Part shown: piece after piece, positions 12,120 to 21,900 of the stretch
Numbering within the stretch: position 1 is the first letter of the stretch
Layout of the letters: each line of letters opens with the position of its first letter
Origin: Sphagnum compactum
Lineage: Eukaryota > Bryophyta > Sphagnopsida > Sphagnales
Assembly: GCA_965153455.1 (NCBI GenBank)
Contig: OZ234503.1
Location: 6,106,157 to 6,170,156, forward strand
Length of the DNA: 64,000 bases
Direction: 5' to 3'
Notes under the pieces: model-generated
Told to the model about the DNA's origin: nothing
Database searches by the model: none
Seen by the model: only the letters and a program-made list of their open reading frames with translations
Made by a program: the position numbers and the translations under genes

Positions 12120-12265
12120 TTGGGAGAAATTTCCTAGTGTTTTTGGAGGGCATTTTATATCCATGAATAAAAGGGGAGAGACATTGTGCCTACTCCTTAA
12201 GAGTGGAGGGTTTGGGATCTTACAGTTACTTGCAGGTGTAAGATCCCTCACACTCTTAAGGAATA
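12120..12265. repeat. Dispersed hairpin repeat, copy A
   Basis: Copy A shares gagaaatttcctagt, tatccatgaata and actccttaagagtggagg with a second copy at about 17,157-17,275. Within copy A, the arms actccttaagagtg and cactcttaaggaat form an inverted repeat, and ggatcttaca and tgtaagatcc form another inside it, giving a stem of roughly 30 bp with a short loop around 12,228. It is probably a small foldback (MITE-like) element. Confidence 0.6.
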
Positions 12266-12318
12266 GGCATGGCATATGCCAATCCTGTAGTACGCAATGT
12301 GCACATGGGCTACAGCAA

Positions 12319-12326
12319 CCCTGTAG
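12319..12326. repeat. hAT target-site duplication, left copy (CCCTGTAG)
   Basis: This 8-bp sequence immediately precedes the element and is repeated exactly at 15,878-15,885 immediately after it. Removing the element and one copy joins ...AGCAACCCTGTAG to TACTCAATGTT..., recreating the pre-insertion site. Confidence 0.95.
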
Positions 12327-15300
12327 CAGTGCTGTTCAAGCATACGGCGGCATCCAGCCGCAGCCGAGCCGTTTTGGTCCTGATGAAATCTCGGCCGCAG
12401 CCGCAGCCGCCCGATTCACATGCCAATATGGCAGCCGCAACAGTAGCCGCCCGTTAACAGTGCGTATCATCAACGTAGCTACTACCATTTGCACCTCCAG
12501 CTCCTGTAGTTGCATTATATGCAGCAGCTTCCCGATTTGCTGCACGGGCCTTCCTGCGACCTAACATCTTGATTAAAAAAAAAAACCCGCTTCAATGAAT
12601 TAAGATGAGTTCTAAGCAAACCCAATCTACTGATAATATCCTGGTGAAGATGATCTAGAACTTTTCTTCAATTAATTAGTCTTCTTGCAGTTTAAATCTA
12701 ATGTCTGAGCTCTCTATCTCTGTTCTTGGATTGGATCGTCCCCAATACTTCTTCTGATCTCACTTCTAGTGATCGCTTTTAATGAGAAATACTTCACATT
12801 GTAATGCAAGCAAACAATTTGCCACTACAACCTCGCTAAGCTTCTGCGATTAGAAAAAAATTCATAAAATCCTTTAACGTCTCAAAGCTCACGAAATTAC
12901 TCCTACTACTACTACTACTCCTAGATGAGCTACTACTGCTGGCGCTGCTGTTGCTAAAACCCAATTGTAGTATCCACTTAATATGCCTTGTACTACTGTC
13001 ACTGAATCGAACTAGCAGAAGTACTATATAAGCAGCTACTACCAGCTGAACGAAGCGATGATCCAGTGTGCTGATTCATCCTGATCTGTCTAGGAAAGCT
13101 GCCAAAACATTACTTCCGGTCTAACGAAGAAGAAGAAGAAGAATTTGCATGCTCGCGGAACAGGCGTCGGCTTCGCTGATGCCCACCTGCTTCCCAAGGG
13201 TGGGAAGGGAGTGGCTGCTGGCCACGAAGTGTTAACTTAACACAATGTTTGAGCTGTAGCCGTCTTACTCTTGAACGTGTTTATTTACGGTCAAGGTCCT
13301 GGTTAGAACGGAGAAAGAGAAGAGCATTGAGGGTGCTTGGATGCAACCCGCTGCGCTTGTTGCTACGAGTATTGCCGGCACTTGAGAAAGTGCATTCCGA
13401 CATGGAACTAGATGCGGGGATGCACAAAATGGCACGTACGGCGCGCGTGAGAATCGGAAACTTGTCCGACTTTACTCGCCACCATGGCAACAGGCCGACG
13501 TCGTGTTTAACATCACCATCTTCTCGGGCTCTTTTCCGTGTATCGGGCTGGAGCAGAACCTCCTTGTCACTCTTGGAGGCCTTGAACAGGCGATATTCTG
13601 CCAACTCCTGATCGATGCGGGCTTCGAGCTGGGACTCCTCGGCTGGCTCAGCGTCGTCCTCTGATTCCTCGTCACTGTCGTTTCGACTCGGACCAGCGTG
13701 GACAAAGACGGTGCGCGGCCTCTTGATGAGGTTCTTCTTGACCACTGGTGGACGCTGTCGCATACCACCGGACATGGACGCTGCTGGTGGCTTAGGTGGG
13801 CCGACCTTGCGCATAATGTCCTTGAGGTAAACTAGGCCTTGGTCGATCAGCTCTTGAGTGAAGCCATAATCTTTCAGACGGTTCTTCTGTAATGGATCCA
13901 AGTAGGTAGCGGCGACGTGGAGCGGCTTGAGAAAGAATTTCTCCTCAAGCTGCTCGAGAAGGCGCACCTTGATGGGTGTAATGTTTTCACTGTCGGTTGG
14001 AATGGTCATCTTCTCGCCGTTGGCACCATTGACGGTGACGGGTTCATCTTGCGGTTGAAGATGTGCCTTCAGTTTGGCCAGCCACATGCCGACGAGATGA
14101 AGAGTTGGTGTATTGAACGGCTCGAGGGACTTGCTAGCCAGCTTGAAGTATTGCAGCAATCGAATAAGTTCATCGAGCAACTCCTCGAAGATCTTCTCGA
14201 CGCGGTCTTCCTGTTTCCTCTTTTTCAACAGCTCGGTGGATTCATCCAGCTCGGCGGACACAGACTGAAGCATGATGAGGAGACCGTCAAAGTGCGTCGC
14301 CACGTCCTGCTTCATCTTGTTCTTCAGCTGCTTGTTCAATTTCGTTTGCTTCATGTACGTGACCAGCTCCTTCGAAGCATCAATCGTGTCATACACAAAC
14401 GGGGACTCGTCGTAGAAGAGGTAGACAGGAGCCTGTTTGACGCCGTCCACTTGGCGCGTCTGCTTCCGTAGCACATAATTGATGACGATGGAAATGCGAT
14501 GGCAATAGCACAGGTCTAACTCGAACTGCGACGACATACCTTCCGCACCCCTATTGTTTCCCGCCGCATCCGACTTGACTACCACCTGCCAGTCCGCAGC
14601 CTGAACCGTCACGTTCTCCTCCTTCCAGGTTATGAACGGGCGGACACTATTAAGAAAGTCGCGATGAATCGCTGCCGCGGTGTGACTCGTGCCTTCGCTG
14701 AATTCATCACAGGACACGACGCGGGCGTGCATGATAAAATTGACGTCGATCAGGTGCATGGTGTCAGCGTTGTACGCCGTCTGCGTGGTGTCGTCCGTCC
14801 AAATGTCTGTGGAAAATGAGGCACGCCCATTGTCTTGAAAGTGGTTGTGCGCGATGCCCTAGAGCTTGACGATGCCCTTTTCGGAACGGTCCATGGTCCT
14901 GCGTTTGATTGTCTGTCGGGATTGCAACAAGTCATCGGCAAGAAGCGGTGTCTTGCTTGCAAAGCCGATGTCCAGGGCTGTCTGGATGACATCATGGAAT
15001 CCCGGGCCTTCCACCACCGCAAACGGGCGAATGTCATACGCACACATGTTGACTAGAGAATTGGTCATGCTGGCTTTGGCATGATCAGTCGGCATGCCTT
15101 TCTTGGTCGCCCAAGCGTGTAGGTTGCCAAAGCTAGCAGCAACAGCCACACGGGAGCAGGTATGGGCGCTCATTAACGACGTACCATCACGGGAGTTGTA
15201 TACGTAGATAGTGAAGCAGGTGGGCTTCATGCAGGCGACCGCGTACATCCTCTTGGTCCTTGCCTTGCCATCCAACTCCACTGGCACATCGAAGCACACC

Positions 15301-15877
15301 CACTGCCCAGTGGCCTTCACGACCACCTAACCCATGCGCTCCCATAGTTTGTTGTCCGATGGCCTAGTCGAAGACGTAAAAGGAATCACCTGATATTGTG
15401 GGTTCTTGCTACTCAAATCTTCGGATATCTTCTTCTTGGCGTCATCAAGCGACTCGAAGCACTCCATGTCCAATGTCTCAGAGTCTCAGACTCAAAACTC
15501 AGATTGAGACCTGGCGCGGGTATGCAGTGTCCTATTCGTGCCGTACGCAATCTGTCACAGCGTCAAGTTACGTCTAGGTATGTGTTCGCTCATCCTGTTG
15601 TTCATTTGTGCTCACTAACTCACTATTCGCATGTTCGCTTCTAGGTTCTTCCTCTGCTACCATCAACATGTAGATTCGGCTCCCAATCTTCACCATTAAT
15701 TTTCTTAATCATTTTGCGAAACAGGGCGTAGTCTTTATATACCGGCCGCGGGCGTAGCCGGCGGCTGAGGGCGCACAGCCGCCTGCAGCCGCCCGCTGAT
15801 CAAAATCCTGGCCGCAGCCGCAGCCGATTTGCGGCTGCGGGCGGCTGCGGCTAGCGGCCAGCCGTTGGACAGCACTG
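12327..15877 (-). mobile_element. Complete hAT-superfamily DNA transposon (3,551 bp) with 8-bp target duplication
   Basis: The left end begins CAGTGCTGTTCAA and the right end, reverse complemented, begins CAGTGCTGTCCAA: 12 of 13 matching terminal bases. It is flanked by perfect direct repeats CCCTGTAG at 12,319-12,326 and 15,878-15,885, the 8-bp duplication expected of hAT. Both ends carry GC-rich subterminal arrays built from GCAGCCGC/GCGGCTGC units (about 12,350-12,450 and 15,740-15,865). The single gene inside is a minus-strand hAT transposase ending in the dimerisation domain. The element is clearly richer in G+C than the surrounding AT-rich DNA. Exact termini and duplication indicate a recent insertion. 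Confidence 0.95.
13281..15467 (-). pseudogene. hAT transposase, one frame interrupted by two TAG codons (729 codons)
   Basis: A single frame runs from ATG at 15,467 (MECFESLDDAKKKI) to TAA at 13,281, preceded by an in-frame TGA. Two TAG codons interrupt it, at 15,327-15,329 (after KLWERMG) and 14,859-14,861 (after EKGIVKL); no frameshift is present. Conserved hAT text includes FGNLHAWATKKGMPTDHAKA, FAVVEGPGFHDVIQTALD and FSTDIWTDD, where the Asp residues correspond to the catalytic region. The end has KFPILTRAVRAILCIPASSS and ECTFSSAGNTRSNKRSGLHP, the hAT C-terminal dimerisation region. An acidic insertion (DSDEESEDDAEPAEES) precedes it. No clear BED zinc finger was seen N-terminally. The protein would excise and insert the element; the stops make it inactive unless they are suppressed or errors. 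Confidence 0.9.
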
Positions 15878-15885
15878 CCCTGTAG
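15878..15885. repeat. hAT target-site duplication, right copy (CCCTGTAG)
   Basis: Exact match to the copy at 12,319-12,326, directly abutting the right terminal inverted repeat of the hAT element. Confidence 0.95.
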
Positions 15886-16209
15886 TACTCAATGTTCGTT
15901 GGGTCCCACATTCCCATGAACGTTTCCTATTTGAACTATTGTTGTGTTGGAAAGAAACTAGGTCTCTTGCAAAATCAAGTTGTGTTGAAATGCACCAGAA
16001 AGCCATGTGCTAGGCCAGAGACATTAGACGACTAGCTTCTTGTTTGCTGAGTTGCACAATACAAGCCTCCAGTGTTGTCATCGTCATCCCCTCAATCCAT
16101 TTGGTTCTGCTAGAGCTTCTTTTGATTTGGAACTGTGTTCTTTTGCAGGTTTGATTCATACACACCCAATCTCTCTCTAGGAGATTCCCTGAAGTCTACT
16201 GCCACGGTG
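15886..16209. other. Upstream region of the dehydrogenase gene
   Basis: The stretch precedes the ATG at 16,210. A plausible acceptor (ttcttttgcag ending at 16,148) would begin the exon containing this ATG, and the frame upstream of it (FDSYTPNLSLGDSLKSTATV) stays open, so translation might begin in an earlier exon. No upstream exon could be fixed. Confidence 0.4.
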
Positions 16210-18929
16210 ATGTCTGCTGCTTCTCCTTTGAGGTTAGCTATCCCATTCATAAGTTTTGGCAAAGTTTCTTTGACTGCATAATAGATCTAACAGATCATAC
16301 AGTCCTCTGAGATGCAGTGAGCTGCAGTTCTTACTTCATTTCATTGTGAGAATCACATGGAAGCAAATATGTTGATCTAATCCTGAGTTTGATTGACATG
16401 AAATATTGGAGATGAGCAGCTACTATTAAGCTGGTGAATACATAAGCCTTGCTGTAGTGTCAGCTGGCATATGGTTCAGCTTCTTGACTCACTCTAGGAT
16501 AAGAAGATCATCTCAGAGAGGGTCAACTTGGGGTTGTAGAATATTGGAAGCCTCTCCAGACACATGCTTGTTGGGTTTGTGATTTCGGGTCATCTATGTG
16601 AGCTGATTTCTATGAAGAAAGATTTGAATGATAAATTCTGGAAAATTTTCACAGAGTGAGTCATTTGATCTTCAAATGATCTGAAAGGGTCATCATATTT
16701 GGTAGGCGGCTACTGGGCAAAGTGGCAGTGATTACTGGAGCAGCCACAGGCATAGGGCATGCGACAGCACGCCTATTTGTGGCGCATGGAGCCAAAGTGG
16801 TGATTGCTGATGTGAAGGACGATGCTGGGCAGACACTGGTGAATGAGCTTGGAACAGATTGTTCCAAGTATATACACTGCGATGTCAGCAAAGAGAGCCA
16901 TGTTGCTGCTGCAGTGAATCTTGCAGTGCATTCTTTTGGAAAGCTTGACATCTTGTACAACAATGCAGGCATCCCAGGTGAGCTGATCCTAAATCTATGA
17001 TGTTTGAACATATCTGCCAGCAAAACATTTTTTGGTAATGAGTTTATCACACGTACCTAATTTTTCACAGAATCAATTCAAGGATGATGAAGGCCTTGTT
17101 GATGGACTCAAGAACTTCAAGAGTCCTTCAATTGTTTGACCTACATGCAAGGCACTAAGAGAAATTTCCTAGTAGATTTAGAGGGCACCTGCTATCCATG
17201 AATATACCCCTCTTCGAAAAGCAGAGGGATCTTACACTTACTCCTTAGGAGTGGGAGGGATGTTACATCTCATCCTAGGCCCCTTATTTTGCAAATGCCC
17301 CCACCCTGGGGCTTTACCCTACAGCTTTTGCCTATACAGATAGGTATGATATGTCCTGCAGGGTTTTGGACTCAAGCAGTACATGCTAGGTAAGGCTTGT
17401 GGACGGGGCAATTATAAGAATAAGGTGCCTGCCCAAGGCGGCAGTCAAGGGCAGCACCAAATTCTGGTTACACCCTGTTCAAGGGTCTTACCATGCATAG
17501 GACCTGTCAAGCAAACAAAGAAAACGCAGTGGGCCCTTATGAAATGTGTAAGAGCCCACCCAGAAACAGAAGATTACCTCCCATGTCAGGAGGAACCTTA
17601 AGGATTTAAGGCATCCTCCCAATACACTGGGAAATCTTTGACAGGTCATTACGAGCCAAGCAACAGTTGATTAGGATTGACTACTGTCTTGGTAGCGTTA
17701 GAGGTTCGATTTTGAGTCTGACTGCAGGATACTGCATTTCCAAGTCCACAGGGAAGAATTGGTCAACAGTTTTCTCCCATCCTAGTATAACTTTGTATGA
17801 CTTCTGCATCTCAATTTTTCCTTGGACATGTCTACAACTCTGGAGCTACCAAGTTGTACAGCTGAACGGTTGTTTGGGAGTTGTGAATTGAATCGGCTGA
17901 GTGCTTACTACTGCATCAAAGTACAGCAATCATGGATTTCAAACCAGGTGGGAGTGTGGTCTCATATGCAGGCCCAATGTCCCCATTTGAAGCACTACCT
18001 ATTGATGAGTTTCAGAAGCTGCTAGATGTGAATTTGCTGGGAACGGTAATTGGCATCAAACATGCAGCAAAAGCAATGATCCCAGCAAAGCAAGGGGTTA
18101 TTATAAGCACAGCAAGCACTACTGGATCTATTGCTGGAACAGGACCACTTGCATACAGTATCAGCAAAGCAGGTATAATTGCAGCAACCTATAGTGCCTC
18201 GGTGCAACTCACCAAGCATGGCATCCGCGTGAACTGCATATCACCAGGACTCCTGGCCACAAATTTGACACTCTCCACCTGTAGGTTTGTAGCAGCTTTG
18301 CCCTACTCTGTAAAACCTAGCAATCATAAGAGTGGGGAATAATATACTAGATAACAGGCCTAAGGGGAGGATTCCAAGTCCCATACCTTATGAAAGTCCA
18401 CCTTGTGTCCATGACTCTTAAGGTGATGGGCAGGGATGTTGATAGCTGGTAACATAGTCTGCAACATAGTCTAGTCAGTCAATTCAATGCTCAAACTTAG
18501 CACACATTATAGATTTTCGAAGTGAGAAAGCTGTAACTGAAAATAAACAACTTATTAACCCAAGAAGTTAAACATGAACTTTTTGGAATAGTTTTGTGGA
18601 TAGTTAGCATCTTCTGGAACTTAACACTCTCCAATAATGCATGTCCTAAGGCGTACTATTTGATCAGTTCCGGTGCTTTTCCCAACTCACCTGTGCTTTG
18701 GCTTTTCTGCAGAGAGATCTACCCAGACTGGAGTGAAGAACAATTGGAGAAGATGGTCGAGCTAGAAAACTTTTCTAATATTGCAGGTGCAAGATTGACT
18801 CCTGAAGTGGTTGCAAAGGCTGCCCTTTTCTTGGCCAGTGATGACTCACCGTATATCTCAGGCCACAACTTGGTCGTCGACGGTGGATATCTCACAAACA
18901 AAAACTTCTCATCAAACCTCTCTTTCTAG
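16210..18929 (+). CDS. Short-chain dehydrogenase/reductase, classical SDR, plant ABA2-like group (4 exons, 289 aa)
   Basis: Exons: 16210-16232, 16706-16977, 17927 (or 17948)-18284 and 18713-18929; the third exon has two in-phase acceptors 21 nt apart, giving 289 or 282 residues. Cofactor motif TGAATGIG is at 18-25, an Asp after the second strand (VVIADVKDD) favours NAD(H), NNAG is at 93-96, and the catalytic Ser162, Tyr175 and Lys179 lie in STASTTGSIAG and AYSISK. The end has EDVAKAALFLAS-type text (PEVVAKAALFLASDD) and SGHNLVVDGGY, usual for this group. Relatives oxidise xanthoxin, secoisolariciresinol or other alcohols; the substrate cannot be read from sequence. A longer N-terminus is possible, since the frame is open upstream of the ATG to an acceptor at 16,148. 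Intron 2 carries a dispersed repeat. Confidence 0.88.
17157..17275. repeat. Dispersed hairpin repeat, copy B, inside dehydrogenase intron 2
   Basis: It has the same order of blocks as copy A (gagaaatttcctagt, gagggca, tatccatgaata, actccttaggagtggg), with point differences and small indels, plus gggatcttaca. It lies wholly within the intron between 16,977 and 17,927, and is less perfectly palindromic than copy A. Confidence 0.55.
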
Positions 18930-21900
18930 TCCTGGTTCATTCAGTTTGTTTTCTGTTTGGTTTGCCTGTGATCAATTGAATGGGGTTTTCCTTGGTGATC
19001 TTTTTAGACAATCAACAGAACAATGAGATCACTTTATGCATCCTTCAAGAACTTTCAGTAGCATGAATTTTTGAACTTCAATATATTTTAAAGATGTGAT
19101 TTTTCAAAAATTCATTTACATAAATCCAAAAATCATGTTTATATTGATACATAATATTTTTAAATTTAATATGTCAAGACTTAGTTTCTGGTTACTTTAC
19201 ATATTTCTTGACAAGGATCACAAAATGTACACTTGATTATTTTTTCACTCATGTACAAGTTCAAAAAATCTTCATTTTAACACCAAACATGTATGTTCGA
19301 CTAGACATACCTAACCCCTTCGCCCTTCGCCCCAACACTACTAACTACCCTACACCTTTATCTTTTTTATGTCAAGAGAGACCAACCCATTATATGTAAG
19401 CAATATGCATAAGCAAAAGTATACAACTTTCAAGGTTTTTGGAGAATGAGTGGTGATGGCAGTGGTGGCGATGACTTTGCTATTACTACTATTGTTGATT
19501 CCCTATGCTCACTTGTTAGCACCGCACAAAAAGAGGAAGAAAGAGAGACAAAAGAGGAAAATTTTGTAGTGGAGGCATTTACGAAAAAGGAAAGAAGGGT
19601 TCCAAGACCCATGTCTAGTTCCAATTTCAGTAGAAAGAGGATTGGTTGTAAATCCAATTGCAGTTCTAGTAGGAGGACTAGTTGTAAGTCTAGTTTTTAG
19701 ATTTTGTGGGCACCGTGGGGCATTTGAAAGCAAACACTTTCTGGAATAAAGGCAGAGGATGATGACAAGAACAACACCAACATCAATAGGCAACAAAAAA
19801 TGAAGGTGAAGAGCCCAAGGGAGGCTGAGTTTTGTGTTTTTTGTGTTTATGTTTTGTGGTGGGTCCTCCTTTTTATGTTTTTGCCAAGCCCAAATTTTTT
19901 TTATCACCAATAGAATCTAGTTATTAGCTACAAATTAAACACAATATAGGGTTTTTGCCACAAAGAAAGAGATTTTGCCACAATCCTTGTTTTTTTTAGT
20001 TTTTGTTATAGTCATGAAAAAATAACAAAGGAAGAAGAAGAAATAGAAATCAAAAAGTGAGTTGTAAGTGTGAACATGTGAATACATAATGGCTAGTCAT
20101 TGACCAATCATGTTTGTTAGAGTTTTCTTTTGAGCAAAGGATTGAATCTAAGGTGTTTTTATGTTATCGAGGTTGGGTGCTACTTTAGTTTGGGTAGTCC
20201 AAAAAATAAAAGATTAAAAGTTTTTGGGCCCCTAATTCTTCTACAATAGTTTTCAATAATGTATAAATTGTGTTAAACCCAATAAAATCGTGATGATGGT
20301 GTCCAAGGCTATGGCAAAATTAGGGTTTGGCAATCCTTTGAAATAGGACTTGTTTTTTTGCAACAATTTTTAATCTTTTTCCTTTTGATTTGCCTAGTTT
20401 CATGTGGTTGGCTTTGTAGGTTTAAGATTGCCATGTTGAAATAGGTAGTCGCTAGAAAATGGGGCTTATTTATAATTGAAATCCTAATAAACCTCTTTCC
20501 TCATGGGCACAAAATGTCTCATGTCCCCTAATTCATCATGTTTCATCGAACCTCATAATTTACATCACCCATTTGTTTTTTCACACACTAGCACAACCCC
20601 ATTCTCCACCCCCTTTCCTATGCAAACCACACACCACTCACTAATTTCCCATACCATTTTGACAAACCACACACCACGCACTAATTCACCTTACTAACCC
20701 TCAACCTTTCATGTGAATGTGGAACCCCCACCAAACATTTTCCTAATCCCAGGCTAAATAATTCACATGTAAGACCTTTTCCCCCTTCCATTTTGTCAGC
20801 CCATATAGTTCCTCATGATTTAATCATCCAACTTACCCCCATCCTCCCAACACATTTACAACCTCCACCTAGAGCTTATTACCCCACCTATGAGCATCAA
20901 TTTACCCTTTGAAGGTTAACTCTCACTAGTATTCTTGTTAGGCATCCAATTTATCTAAGCCAAACCTACATGACCATTCCGACCTAATACCTTCCCGTAC
21001 TCCTAACCTGCTTGCATCAGCCTAGACTTGGGATTCGACATTGAATGTTCTCTAGTCTTTCCATTTTGGTTTTCATTGTTCTTGATTATACAATTGCATC
21101 CCTACTCCTTTACAATGTGATGTACAAGTGGCATTTCGTTTTTCACTAAATAAGTTAGCACAAAATTCTTATGATGTGGCATCTTGGCATTTGTTCCTCA
21201 AGTTACCCCAATGGTGTCTTGTTTTGCCCCCTCAAGGGAGGGCCACTAAGCATAGGGAAATGTGGATCTGACTCAAACGATTTTTAACAAATGATTAGGA
21301 AAACCTATAGAAGGAATTTTTTTTACGAACCCAAGCTTTGACAACAAGTTTGAATTCAATGCCTCTTGCCCAACATGATCCTCCAAATCAAAAATTCCTT
21401 CTCCTTAGTGTAGTCCTTGGATGTGTAAGAGAATAATCTTGAGCAACACATGCTCTAACACCAATTTCTCTTGCACCCAAACCCTTAGCTCTCATCATTC
21501 TACATCATGAATCAAATGGTTTATTCCCATTTTATTTGAAAAACAACAAAGTAGACCAAGACCTTGAATTTTCATTTGATTCCTTCAAACTAAAATTCCA
21601 ATGCATGTTGAATTTATCTGCAAGTGATTTTTCTAGGATGGTTTTCGAACACCTTCAAAACTGCTTACACCCATAAAGCTTTCCAAATGGATTCCCACGA
21701 TTGTTTCAATTTTGCTCTCATATTGTTAAAGGTCACATTCTATGTCGAACTCCACATATCCTTGGGGTGACCCACCTTTTAACCATGACCAAACTTTTAT
21801 CCATTGATATAAAGGAAACAATCAACTCACAAGGCACACTTTATGCCTTCAATTTTGCAATACCTTTGCAACACATTTATCCTCACACCAATTTGGAGTA

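Larger units (their letters stand above)
12260..16014 (+). other. Short open frame with 12-codon tandem repeat, split by the hAT insertion
   Basis: If the hAT element and one target duplication are removed, an uninterrupted frame of about 62 codons runs from ATG 12,269 across the junction to a TAG near 16,012. Its start contains two copies of a 36-bp unit coding YANPVVRNVHMG and YSNPVVLNVRWV, offset exactly 36 bp. No family was recognised and splice boundaries were not identified, so a real exon is only possible. The right-hand side lies upstream of the dehydrogenase gene. Confidence 0.3.

Noticed and set aside
13917-14471. Plus-strand frame of 184 codons inside the hAT element
   Set aside because: It is the antisense shadow of the GC-rich transposase frame, with no domain of its own.
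17695-17725. aggttcgattttgag resembling a tRNA T-arm
   Set aside because: No box A, acceptor stem or cloverleaf can be built around it.
19446-19700. Plus-strand 84-codon frame, Ser/Lys/Arg-rich
   Set aside because: Low complexity, no domain, surrounded by AT-rich repeats.
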